From positions 5,580,001 to 5,644,000 of the forward strand of contig NC_046680.1 of NCBI RefSeq assembly GCF_009870125.1: a DNA stretch of 64,000 nt, written 5' to 3'. Below are positions 13,001 through 23,348 of the stretch, in pieces. Numbering within the stretch: the first letter of the stretch is position 1; each line of letters opens with the position of its first letter. Under the pieces are notes generated by a model. That model made no database searches, had not been told where the DNA came from, and saw only the letters and a list, made by a program, of their open reading frames with translations. A program made the position numbers and the translations under genes. The stretch comes from Drosophila pseudoobscura. Taxonomy: Eukaryota > Arthropoda > Insecta > Diptera > Drosophilidae.

Positions 13001-15468
13001 AGGCATGGCTGTGGGATGGCAGCGTGATCAGGCGGGGGGTAAGCGAGGCGGTTTGTAGTTGTTGTTTGCATTGCATGCTCATTGAACTTTTTGGTCAATG
13101 ACGACGGCGTTTGTGTGCTGTAGTTTTTGTTGTTTAAGCAATGTTTTATGCCATGCCATGTAATTTAACTTTTTCTTTTTGTTTTTGGTTTTTGGTTTTT
13201 GTTTAAGCGCTGTTGTTTGCTGTTGTTTCTGTATTTGTTGCCGTTTAGACACATTGGTATTTGTTGCTGATTTTGTTGTAGTTTTCTTACAGTGAAGCTT
13301 GTCAGCTGAAGGAAAATCTTCAGCGGTGGCGGTGGTGGAGGAGGCGTAAGCACAATGGGCGGCAAGTGGAGGACAGGAGCGGAACGAGGTTGGTTGTCAT
13401 AAAACAAACACACACACACACACGAAAAGCATAAAAAAAAACACTTGACCAATTAGCAGAAGGCAGCAAGAAGCAGCATAGATGTAGCCCCTAAATAGCC
13501 CGACCAACCCTGGCCACTCCCTTTTCGCCCTCACCCTCACCCACCCCATCCATTCGGATGCTCGGCTGCTCGGCCATTTATCACCATGGATCCGCTAAAA
13601 AGCTGTCGTTTTCGACGAACTTTGCCATGTGGCCAGTTGATTAGCAATTGAAGACAATATTGACAATGTTTATGGGGTATCTGCCGAGCTAAGGCGGTCT
13701 TCAATGCCTTGAACCCAATCGGACATACTCACAGATGGAGACAGATTCTAGACAGGGGCGTAACAGCTTGGCATATGCCAACAATCGCGGGCCAATACCC
13801 GTTGATTACCTCGTTGTAAAGAGGGTACTCCTATCGAAATGGGTCTTTCAACCAGTTAAAGTTGATCATAAACGTCATTGAAACGCGTTTCCGTAGATTA
13901 GTTGAACTTTGGCTAGTAGTTTTATAGTTTTTCCATACATCAAATCGGAATATACAAATGTACGAGACATACATGCATGCATACATACATATACATATAC
14001 ATACATATGTATGTATAAATCGATCTATGAATAAACTATAGTACGTTTTGTAACAGATCTAGCAGATAATGGTTTGATGCGTTTGATTAAAGATAATAAT
14101 ACTGGCATCCTCTGAATGGATTTTTATTTATTTATTTACTAGGAATTTGTACGTAATGCATTTTGTAAATATATATTCGCAAATGGGTATTTCAAAACTA
14201 AAGATTTTCCTCTATAATGCATTTCCTTGTCGTCGCTTCTCCCATGGATCCATGGATATACAACAACTATCTATCAAGATTGCCAAAATTCGTAATTGAA
14301 AAATGTAATTGACAGACAAAAATCGTAAAGTTTGCAAAGGCATTCAAAAAATCACCAGGTGGCCAGAGAAATACATAAGCAAATGGCCAGGTCCCCATAG
14401 CATTAGCCATAGACATAGACCCCAGACATGAACATAGACACAAGCCAAGTTAAGCGGAGGCGCATGATTTGTTAGCAGCAGGAGCAGCGGTGGCAGCGGT
14501 GGCAGCTGGCGGCGGAGGCCAGACTACAGATTCCCAGTTTCCATTTCGATGGCAGCCCCCAGGCAGAGCCATAGACATGGGAAATTAATGACATAAATAA
14601 ATCTAATAAAGCTGGAAGCCAAAGCAACATAGAGAGGCCACCACGGATAGATGTAGCGGGAAGGAGCCGTATTGGTAGCCAAAAAGGTCACTTACCGATG
14701 CTGGGGCGGGCGATAATCACCGGCATGCTCTCGTAGTGGTCGCGCACCAGGATCTCGGCCAGGCGCTTCGAGTAGGTGTAGGTATTTGGGTGCGGCTTGA
14801 GAAGATCAGGGGTGATGGTGTCGAGGGTCTTCACATCCATCCACTCGGCCATGCGAATGAGATCTTCGGGCTTGTGGGGGAACTCGTAGACCTTCTCGTA
14901 CATCACCTCCTGATCGCAGTTGCAGAAGGCAGTCGACAGGTGGATGAAGGCCTCCAGGTTCTTCATTTGCTTGGCCACTGCCAGGGCGCGCTTGGTGCCC
15001 ACAAGATTCATGTCGATGGCGTCGCGCAGATTGCCCTCCAGCTTGAGGGTGGCCGCCATATGGAACACGATGTTGGTGTTCTCGGTCACATGCTTCAAGC
15101 TGTCTCCGCTCAGACCCAGCACTGCAAGTAAACAGAAGATGTGAATGTGGATGTGGACGCAGGATGCAGGATGCAGCTTAGACCTTACAATCAAAGGTAA
15201 CGTCGCCCTGGTAGATGGTCACCTTCTTGAGCATGTGGGGGCGCTCATCCTTGATGCGCTGGAAGATGGGCAGCTTGTACATCTCCTCCAGACGCGTCTC
15301 TGCGGTCTTGCCCCGCTTCGGACGGCAGATGATGATCACCTCCTTGAGCGAGTGGCAGGAGTAGAGGAGCTTCTCCAGCAGCACCTTGCCCATGAACCCC
15401 GACGCTCCAGTAATGAAGATCGTCTTGTCCTTGTAGTACTCCTGCACGGGCGATAGATCCACCGTCAT
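8953..15468 (-). CDS. CG30427: Fatty acyl-CoA reductase with three alternative 3' halves
   Basis: Enzyme that reduces long-chain fatty acyl-CoA to fatty alcohol with NADPH, for waxes, ether lipids or cuticular lipids. Two common coding exons, 15189-15468 and 14696-15121, encode residues 1-235. They hold the Rossmann nucleotide site TGASGFMG (residues 20-27) and the catalytic YTYSK (about 208-212). They join in phase 1, after ARPSI, to one of three tandem cassettes, each coding the whole remaining half including the C-terminal FAR domain: 11839-12843, 10242-11209 or 8953-10011. All three are intact and in phase, giving proteins of 499, 499 and 506 residues, within the family norm. The start ATG lies four bases inside an exon with acceptor TTGTTGCAG, so 5' UTR exons lie upstream. 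The CG30427 name rests on remembered map position near painless and is less certain than the family call. Confidence 0.92.
10138..10143 (-). terminator. Polyadenylation signal for cassette 2
   Basis: AATAAA on the minus strand, about 100 bases after the cassette 2 stop and before cassette 3 begins. Confidence 0.55.
10242..11209 (-). CDS. Reductase C-terminal cassette 2 (middle)
   Basis: Four exons: 10771-11209, 10581-10712, 10397-10525 and 10242-10335, with the same lengths and phases as cassette 1. The protein starts VSPAAYEPIPGWVDNMNGPT and includes HWLPAYFLDFLLLLFGQKR. The second exon reads MVRVQQKISTGLGVLQFFTL. The third is acidic and unlike the other cassettes (VKETEDDYMEQCALGARKF). The end, VVCKTLIVGLFLYYVLKW, is hydrophobic. 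No stop or frameshift interrupts it. A minus-strand AATAAA (TTTATT at 10138-10143) follows about 100 bases after the stop. Confidence 0.9.
11210..11838. other. Spacer between reductase cassettes 1 and 2
   Basis: Contains the probable cassette 1 3' UTR and a GT-rich, CA-repeat stretch near 11576-11591. Low-complexity open frames here have no domain. No additional exon was recognised. Confidence 0.6.
11643..11648 (-). terminator. Polyadenylation signal for cassette 1
   Basis: AATAAA on the minus strand, about 190 bases after the cassette 1 stop codon and before cassette 2 begins. Confidence 0.6.
11839..12843 (-). CDS. Reductase C-terminal cassette 1 (proximal)
   Basis: Four exons: 12405-12843, 12205-12336, 12006-12134 and 11839-11932. 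The first begins VSPSAYEPVPGWVDN and carries GPTGLIVGAGKGVIRSM, then a hydrophobic stretch FHWLPAYFIDFVLLLL. The later exons code the C-terminal FAR domain (MVRLQTRIAVGLEVLQFF and MYILDRLCKTVIVG) and end in a hydrophobic segment likely to sit in a membrane. Exon sizes 439, 132, 129 and 94 are the same as those of cassette 2. Reading phases match the common exon 14696-15121. An AATAAA on the minus strand (TTTATT at 11643-11648) follows the stop by about 190 bases, so this cassette can end its own transcript. Confidence 0.9.
12844..14695. other. Intron between common reductase exons and cassette 1
   Basis: About 1.85 kb with no recognisable exon. It holds T-rich tracts, a CA run near 13412-13423, and ATACATA/TATGTA repeats near 13973-14020. 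The intron is spliced from 14695 to 12844 for cassette 1 and must extend to 11210 or 10012 for cassettes 2 and 3. Confidence 0.6.
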
Positions 15469-18400
15469 CTTGCTGCAACAAAGAGAGTGGATCGGGTATT
15501 AGCACACTGGATAGCCTATTATTGTGTGGACGATGAGGCTGTTGCAAGAAGCATTCCGGGAAGGCAAAAACCAGTCAAAGGAAACCCGCAATCGCCTCGC
15601 GGAGTGTCGCAAGCAGCAGCTGGAAAAACTGGGGCTAATTCTGTGATTCGGTGCCCGACTGCGGCACGCGTGCCTGTCTTGCCACAAACAACCTGCTGCA
15701 AACGCTGCAAACGGGTTTCGGATTGGACTTTCGGTTTCTATTTGGATTTTCGATTGCGCCTGCACTGTGGATTCGCATTTCTTTGCGGCATTATGCAATG
15801 GCCAGGGGGAACAGGCAGTGGTTTCCATATCGCCCCCACTCCACACCGCTCCGACGGAGTCGGGGACTGTTGCAAGTCGGCGTTGCCCAATCTGAATTTG
15901 GCATGGATTGCAGCCGCGTTACACTTGGCCACATCTGGCTGTGTCTCCGCCTCTGGGCGATCTCCGCCTGATCTCTGAGCACGCCTTGCACTTTGGCCAT
16001 GTCATGACATTTCATGCAACACCGAGCGGACTTTTGTTTGTTTGCCATCCGCCCAAGCATAACATAACCCATAACCATATCCATATCCACATCCAAATCT
16101 GTATCACCATCTGTATCTGTATCCCCTTCAAGCTAAGTGTTTAGGGTAACTCTTTAGCAAAAATTGCAATGAAAGCATGACACTGCACCTCTGCACTACT
16201 ACACCTTGAACTACGCGCTCGAGGCAGAGCTAAGGCTGAGCCAGAGCCAGAGGCTGAGGCTGAGAGACAGGTGCTAGAGATGGAGATGGAGCTGCGACGT
16301 CGGCTGTGGCTGTGGCTGTGGCTGTGGTTGACGCTGACGCTGGAACTTGGCTAAGCGGCAAATTGCGGTTCTCCTTCATCACTTAGCGCCTTTAGGGGGC
16401 TTGTTACCTAGCCTCAGTTTCGGGGTTTATTGCCAATTAAAACGCGTCTGCCGAATGTGTGAAGCCAGCAAGAGCAGCCAGCCAACAGCAGCAGCTGTGG
16501 CCTGCAACTTATGCAAGCATCGAAGCACACATTGAGCCAAATTTCGAGACCCACAAATAGAGCCAGCCAGGTCGTCCAAGTTGACAAAGCCGAAATCATA
16601 AGCATAACACACAAGCTCTAGCTAAAACAACGAAGCTCCGTCGAACTGACAGCAAACAAATAACTTGGGCAACGAACTTGAGAGCGATGCTGATACACTT
16701 GAAAGAAAGCCGCGAAAATGAGCGGAAATAGCATGGAAGGAAGCAACATTTAACTGAAGTTTCCACTGTTGCCACATTTTGGCACAAACACATGGTTAAT
16801 TTATTGAAAATTTCCACTTTGACTAAAGGAAAGCAGATAGCTAATTGAGAAAAGCTCCAGAACCCATTGGGGCTGCAAAGTCTTGGAAGCACAGAATATT
16901 TAAGAATTTTAAATTATGCCGAAAATCTTTTGTAGCTTAAGTTTTTACAATACTTGATAAACTTGAAGGTAAAGAAATTTTTGGTATCTTTCTAATATTT
17001 CAATATATTAATCACCGGATGATACTGGTTTCCAGCTAAGACATCCCAAAGGATTTTTTGTTCGCAAGCTTGGATCTCAAGATCCACTTAGTTGACGCAC
17101 ATCTTGTAATGTTTTTAAAACAACTGACCCTATTAAAAGCGAAAATATCATTATAAATGTATGCCATTCGGATTCCCTCCTCCAGTTTGTCATATTTTCA
17201 TAAGAGCTTCCCAAACCGGTTAGGTTAGGCATTCATTTGTAAGTAGAAACATTTTCGAATCTTTGATTAGCTTTGGGTGTGTGTGTATGTGTGTGTGTGT
17301 GTGTGTGTGTGAGAGTGTGGTTGTCGGTCTGGCTTGGCTTCCTCTTGTTTGCATATTGCAAATGCTGAAATTGAAGTCGCATTTGTTGCTGCAACCCGAT
17401 TGAGGCCTCAGAACTGGCTGGCGATGACAGATGGAGTGGGTCCATTAAAACGATCGAATGTGCATTACAGGTCTCCACTTTGTCTGTCTAGCCGTGTGAT
17501 GTTGCAGCTAATAAGCCCAGCTAAATGAATGATTGACTGCCTGAATGGCTGACTGATTGACCTCTGGGCTAAGGCTATGACCTACTGAAGGCACGAAGTA
17601 CGTCTGCCCTGAGCAGAAGAGCTCAGGTGGCGATCGTGAGTTTGTGTAGGATCATTAAGAAAACAACTTGAGGCTCTGGCATTAAACCATGAAATCGAAC
17701 AAATTTTAAATGTTTGGCAATTCTTCCATTCCATTCCCCATTTGGCCTTTGGTGGCAGGTCTCACAAAAAGGCTGGCAGCACAAATAAAGAAAAAACCCC
17801 CCCTGAATATGTAAATTGCTTTTTGTATCGGATCAGCCATTGATACGAATGAGATGAAGCCAAGACGGGCATAAAATTAACAGAGCGACAACGCAACGCA
17901 ACGTGTAAGCTCCAAATCAAATTTATGCAAAGGGCTCCCTCGCTCACGGAAGTACCCTGTCAAATGTGTATGTGCATAAAAAATAAATATTATAGACATT
18001 TTTTTGCCAGCCAGTGCGACAGTTCATGGCATGACCCTGACACACACACACACACACGATTATGACCAAGTATCTCTACAAGTCCGTCTCAGTAGAGCAG
18101 CCAGCTCGATTATACAAAGATGTTTATATAATCCCCAATTAAACGCTTCGCTGGGCAGGTAAATGTTTCGAATTGCTGCTGCTACTTCTGCTGCTGTCAT
18201 TGCAGACCAATTGCCCCGAAAAGCGAAAGACAATACGTCAATCAAACGACCACTACGTACAACGAGTGGTAGGGTCCAAGAAAAACAAGCAAAATTATCC
18301 GCAGATAAACTGCAGAGTGAACAGAAGTGACCACCAAGGCGCTTGGTGGTGAATATTTTTGGTGCATTCAAGTGTTTCAATTACCTCGAGTGGTTGGGAT

Positions 18401-20070
18401 TCTTCTCTTCAATTAAAACGCTTGCAATATCGTTGAAACAAACACGTCACACACGAACGCGATTCGGTGCGAGACTAGCGGATAGAGACTGCAGCGGAGT
18501 GACACAGTTCGGATCAAATCCAATCGAATCGAGTCGGGTTCGGATTGAGGTGGAGACTGGAGAAGAGACTGGAGACGATGTGCACGCTACGACATTCGAC
18601 AGAAGACTGAACGCGGCCAGGCCAATGCTTGCCAATATGAATGGGTCTCGGAGTGTGCTGGCCTGGGGGCTCTGCGGCTCGGCGGCTCTGGCCCAACTGG
18701 TTAAAGTTGAGGCACTCGCTCTGGGATGTGGCAAACCAAAGCAAAACATGGCCTGGGGGAAGGTGTCTGTTGGTACAGAAACCTATATATCTATTAGTTT
18801 GGCCAATTTAGGCGGAACTGTCTCAGATCTTGGCTGTCCAAGTGCTGGGAAAGTGTTGCCTCTTGGCACTTAGTCGCGGCTAATACAAGCCCACATCCCA
18901 GGGCAAACGTAAACATATTTGATGGACAATTAGATGCGCAATTTGGCCGAGATTTTATTGGCTTTGCAGTATTGCTTGAACTCTGACGCGGGCTCTAGAT
19001 AAATTTGCATGCATATTCGGGCCATTATAGATGAAAATTAGCCATGGACGGTTTCGGTCGCCATTACGCAATGGCGACTGTTGCTGCTGTGATTTCCATT
19101 TTGCTGAAACTAATTAGGTGGTTATCAATCTCCTATGCAAATTGCTTTGTTTGCCAATATTGCGAATATACTTAATCAGTGCTTACGTTTTCCCCTGCTT
19201 TTTAAAATTGGCAAAAACATAAATTCAGCAAATTGTCAATATTGTTGCAGAAATGAAAATACATTCAATGAACAAATGAACAAAAAACCCGTTACCACTG
19301 CTGATTTAAATTTTAAAAAAACCGCCACATCCACATAGTAGTGCGTGGTGAAGTACCACAAACACTCAAAATTTCCACAGAACTGTATTTACTGTAATAT
19401 CGATTATATTCGATAGCATTTTTATTCAATTCGAACTTACGTTACGTTTTATAATATTAGAATCTGCACTATTCTGTCATGAAGGAAATTAATTCCTCCA
19501 AATCAAGCTTCTATTAAATTTTATTTTTAAAGGTATATTAGAGGTATATTTTATGTTAAGAGCGTAAAAACACTCTGTTATTTATGCATTGCTTCTGATT
19601 TCTAAAGCTATGATGGATAAATTTGTATATGGAAATCACCAATCACTAATTAGGGATATTAAATAAAAAAAGAGAATACAAATGTTTATACTTCATAATA
19701 TATTGTTGATTTTAGCAAATGTGTAAAAAGGAGTACTCAGAACTAGTTGGTCTTGATTTATGTATGGGATACAATTTAACTAACCGAGTATAAAAATCGA
19801 GGACTATATCATTTCTGACCACGGACAGAGACGGATTAACCCATTGCTGACCAGTGGGCATCAAAATACATTTAACGAATATCATGAAACTTAAACAATT
19901 TTAGCAGCTCAAGGGAAAGGTATCGTGGTATTTTTATAAGTAAAGAGGAAGGATAGGATGGATTTACAAAAGTAATTTACATACAGTTTCATTTTCCGCG
20001 GCTTAGCTCAAGTTTTTTTCCTGCTTATATTTAGGGGGGGGGGTCAAGTGGGCTAAGCTCTTTATTTCAT
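15469..20070. other. 5' region of the reductase, no other gene seen
   Basis: About 4.6 kb between the reductase start codon and the CDV3 promoter. It should include 5' UTR exons and promoter of the reductase, whose limits I cannot set. Visible are a CTGTGG repeat near 16303-16326, a GT microsatellite at 17276-17310 and a CA run near 18041-18056. Open frames here look like chance. Confidence 0.55.
17276..17310. repeat. GT dinucleotide microsatellite
   Basis: An almost pure (GT)n run broken by one A, flanked by GA-rich sequence. Confidence 0.9.
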
Positions 20071-20150
20071 CGGTATATTTCGAAAATGAGACGGTATATT
20101 TCGCGGTATTTGTGAGAGTCAGACAGTATATTAAATCCGCGGCCACACTG
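20071..20150 (+). promoter_or_regulatory. CDV3 promoter: CGGTATATTT array plus motif-1-like site
   Basis: Four related elements (CGGTATATTTCG, ACGGTATATTTCG, GCGGTATTT and ACAGTATATT) lie 65-130 bases before the start codon. They are followed by GGCCACACTG at 20141-20150, close to the Drosophila core-promoter motif YGGTCACACTR. The GTATWTTT elements fit the known motif 6. This combination is typical of broadly expressed, TATA-less genes. The same module occurs at four other genes in this window. Confidence 0.7.
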
Positions 20151-20200
20151 TCCCCCAACTCAACGTGCTAAATTTTTGTTCCAAATTTTAATTGCAAAAC

Positions 20201-21341
20201 ATGGCCGAACTCGATGATTTTTTCGCGAAAAAGGATAAGAAGAAGTCCAAGAACAAGACCAAGTTTGTGACCGCCGACGAATTGGTCAAGAACTTGGAGG
20301 ATAACACGAAACGGGAAGTGGTCAAGCCTAAAAAACCCGAACCAGTAGCAGCAGCTGCAGTAGTCGATGGCGGCGTGGCAGTAGTAGGCGAAAACGAGAC
20401 CGACACCAAGGTGCCAGAGTCCGTAGCGGTAAGCCTGGTGAAATCATTTATGAAAAGAGCTAATTACATTACAATTGCTGTCGTTTGTTTTCGTGTGCAG
20501 CCCGTCGAAGAGGAATGGAATGAGATCGAGCCTGAGCAGCGCAAGGATTACAGCGGGCTGAAGATTGGCCAGCTGAGCGCAAAGTGAGTTTCTGTTCTGC
20601 TTGTGCATGTATGCGTATTCGTCCGATTAAGTGGACAATGGCAATCTTTGCAAGCTGCAGTCGCGTGATTCCAACCAGTGAACAACTTCTCCCCAGCTTA
20701 AACAGTGCTGAATCAGTCAAAATTGCATGCTAACCCCTTTTCTCCATGTCACAGCTCTGCCAGGGAGTCCGAGGAGGCTCGTGCAACACGAGTTGCAGCC
20801 GCAAACGACGCTGGCAACTACGAAGAAGACGACGATGATGATAGCAATGGTTATGAAAACGTGCAGGGCGGAAAGGGCGGTGGCGGCGGCGGCGGGAAGA
20901 AACCGTGGAAGAAACTTATACCAGCCGAGGAGGTTACGCAAATCCCAGTGCCGGTGGAGGTTGAAAAGTCATCCTCAAAGCCCTATGTTTCACCCGCGTT
21001 ACGTTACAGCGTAAGTAGCGATACCCTAACCCATTGATCATTAATCAATATAACATTGTACCTTTTACTTTTGCAATTGAAATATGCAGCAAATCAGTGG
21101 ACTTGGAAGTGGTATTGGCGGCGGATCGCGTGCACGACGCACTGCTCCGGACATCACCAATACGGAGTTCTTCCCGACGCTCAGTGCAGCGCGCCCGGAG
21201 GAACAGCGAAAGAAGAAAAACGAACCCGCCTTCGAAGAAGTCCGTCACGGCGGACGCTTTCAGCGTGTCCAGGAGCCGACATCCGCACCCGTGGCGGCTA
21301 CCAATCGATTCCAGTCGCTGGACGATGAAGCGGATAGCTAG
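20201..21341 (+). CDS. CG3760: CDV3 homologue
   Basis: Homologue of the vertebrate carnitine-deficiency-associated protein CDV3, a small, largely disordered cytosolic protein of unclear function. Four exons: 20201-20428, 20501-20583, 20755-21010 and 21090-21341, giving 272 residues. Recognisable family blocks are the N-terminal MAELDDFFAKKDKKK, the central EEEWNEIEPEQRKDYSGL-like block (here EEWNEIEPEQRKDYSGLKI), and the C-terminal TNTEFFPTLSAA. An acidic run and a Gly-rich segment lie between. The start is the ATG at 20201; upstream in-frame codons have no ATG. It converges with the Tina-1-like gene on the other strand, with about 390 bases between stop codons. Confidence 0.93.
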
Positions 21342-21730
21342 GTGCCAGCTCCAGTCAACGCTGTTGCTACCCCAAGAAACCGTTTTCTACCACTGTGTGT
21401 CCACTGCTGAGCTCGCCGCTGCAATCGGCAGCAAGTCATTTACAAGTTTGTAGTGTACGCACGCATATGTCAACTTTTTCTAGGCTTTTTGATTCATCTT
21501 TGCCACCTCCTGCTACTGCTACTCCTATCCCTATACCACATACACTATTGTTCATTTCGTTTTGCATTTTTGAAGTATGGAGTCAATGTAATAGAATATG
21601 AATAATAGCCATGCGTTGAAATCCGTTTATAAACGTTACTTTTGTATAACCTCGCGGGTCTCGTTTTGTGTTAATCATCATCGACAAGATCTTCCGGACG
21701 GCTGTCCGCATAGCTGCAAGAGAGTGCACA
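21342..21730. other. Convergent 3' ends of CDV3 and Tina-1-like genes
   Basis: Non-coding stretch between two converging genes that presumably carries both 3' UTRs. No other feature was recognised. Confidence 0.5.
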
Positions 21731-22260
21731 TCAGTAAGATAGATCGTCTTTGGCCGAAATGGCGGGATCCCGCACTGACTTCTCACTGTACGGCTGCTCG
21801 GGTGTATTGTGGTACGCACTCAGTTGCGGCTTGGCCAGCATCTTCACCGGAAATTTCCGTATTAGGTATAGCCAGCACTGCAAATTTCTGCAACAAACAC
21901 AGACAGGAATGACGTCAATGAAACATTCGTGTGACCAGATTCTTACCCCTCTGTCTCCGTCCGTATGGTCTGTTCCTCACGATCGTAGTAGTTTGGGTAG
22001 TCCTCCAGCTGGTCCAACTTTGAGAACATGGCCTCGTCCACCTCATAGATCTCGCCGTGTATGTTGTGGCCATCGCCGGGCCTGTCCAAAAGGAATGGAA
22101 TGTTGTACCGGGTACCGACAACCAGTGGAAACTTCACTGCCGTTGTCCCACGCCCCAGAAATTGCGCCTGGCCGTTCTCCTTTTTTGTTAGCCACTGATG
22201 GTTCGGCTCACCGCTCTTTAGCGTGCCATAGACAAAGACTCTCGCGGACATTTTTAGCAT
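21731..22260 (-). CDS. Tina-1: Gamma-glutamylcyclotransferase-like protein (Tina-1 type)
   Basis: Member of the AIG2/GGCT fold family, which cleaves gamma-glutamyl amines or peptides to 5-oxoproline. Two exons, 21947-22260 and 21731-21887, give 156 residues (153 from the second Met). The substrate-loop signature FVYGTLKSGEPNH is at the start, and NIPFLLDRPGDGHNIHGEIY and the acidic EVDEAMFSKLDQLEDYP follow, with the family's catalytic-type Glu in the LEDYP region. The C-terminal exon reads LQCWLYLIRKF. It lies next to a second family member on the same strand at 22792-23348, a tandem pair also known in D. melanogaster (Tina-1 and CG2811). Which name goes with which copy was decided from the better match of the other gene to CG2811. 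Confidence 0.85.
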
Positions 22261-22791
22261 TACAAGTGCGCCTATCCGCTGTGCTTATCAGTTCACCGGG
22301 TTATCTTGTTCATATATCTCGCACCAAAAGTTTGTCAAGTCGCCGCAACCCGTTCGCTCTTCTTCTTGTTGGCATTCGTTTGCCATTCACCCCGCGACTT
22401 GTTGCCGTGCACTGGGAGAAATCGGCGTAGTCGAATGGGTGGCAAGTGGAAAATTACTGTGTTGACCCATATCATGTCTATATATATGTTTATATAACAT
22501 CAGTCATTAAATTTACTTTGAATTGCTTCAGTTTTATTTTCTATTGTTTGTCGCAAATATAATATAATATTACAAACTACGGTTGCTAAAATCTAATTAA
22601 TTTAATGCGTACAGTTTATATATCATTGTATATATCAATTTCCCATAGTATATGTATGTTTGTGTATATCAATCTGTTATGTCTGCATCCCCAGGGGAAA
22701 TCAATGTTGTACGGACTACAAATGCAACTACCGGTAACATTATATAATAAATTGGCCAGGCTTCCCAGAACACATCCAAGAGGAAAACCGT
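22261..22791. other. Spacer between the two GGCT-like genes
   Basis: Contains the promoter of the Tina-1-like gene and the 3' UTR of the CG2811-like gene. A minus-strand AATAAA (TTTATT at 22533-22538) probably ends the latter. No other gene was seen. Confidence 0.55.
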
Positions 22792-23348
22792 TTAGTTTTG
22801 GGCCTCATAGCTGAGATCGTCCTGAGCCGGATGCTTGTGGGTGCGGCGATGGCGCATGATGTATGGGTGGGTGGAGCTGTTCTCGTAGCTGGACAAGTAC
22901 TGAAGGGAAAGCAGCTTCTCTGGATACTTTTGCAGCAGATAGACCCAACACGGGATGGTGCTGCAAAGATAAAAAAAATGCTTGTACGTAAATACATTTG
23001 TCGATCAGAGGATGACGTCAATGCTCACCCCTCCCCCACGCCGATGTTCATGTCTTGCTTCTCACGCGTGTAGATATCTTCGCAGTCCTCCAGGTTGTCC
23101 AGGGAGTTGAGCATACGGTCGTCCACCTCGTAGATCTCACCGGTTACATAATAACCAATGCCGGGCTTGTTGAGGAGGAAGGGAATGTTGTAGCGCGTGG
23201 CAATGACCAGCGGCAGCTTCTCTGTGGTGGTGGCCTTGCACCAGAACTTGGCAAATCCGTTGCTAGAACTGGCGAGGATCGAGTTGCTCGGCTGACCGTA
23301 CTTCAGAGCTCCGTAGACAAAAAGTTTGCTCAGAGCAGTTGATGCTTT
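22792..23348 (-). CDS. CG2811: Gamma-glutamylcyclotransferase-like protein (CG2811 type), first exon unresolved
   Basis: Second AIG2/GGCT family member. Two exons are clear: 23029-23348 and 22792-22960. The protein reads KLFVYGALKYGQPSN, then TRYNIPFLLNKPGIGYYVTG, then EVDDRMLNSLDNLEDCEDIY, and ends in an HRRTHKHPAQDD-type tail. The 23348 edge is an acceptor (CCACACCCACACAG), and no ATG lies in frame before it until a stop, so the start codon must be in an exon further upstream between about 23400 and 25100 that I could not identify. The visible part codes 162 residues. It has low identity to its neighbour outside the core fold, which points to an old duplication. Confidence 0.9.

Noticed and set aside
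14440-14530. GGCAGC-rich stretch as a possible extra exon of the reductase
   Set aside because: Low complexity, no splice sites in the right phase and no similarity to reductases.
21750-22430. 226-residue plus-strand frame
   Set aside because: It is antisense to both exons of the Tina-1-like gene and crosses its intron, and has no domain.
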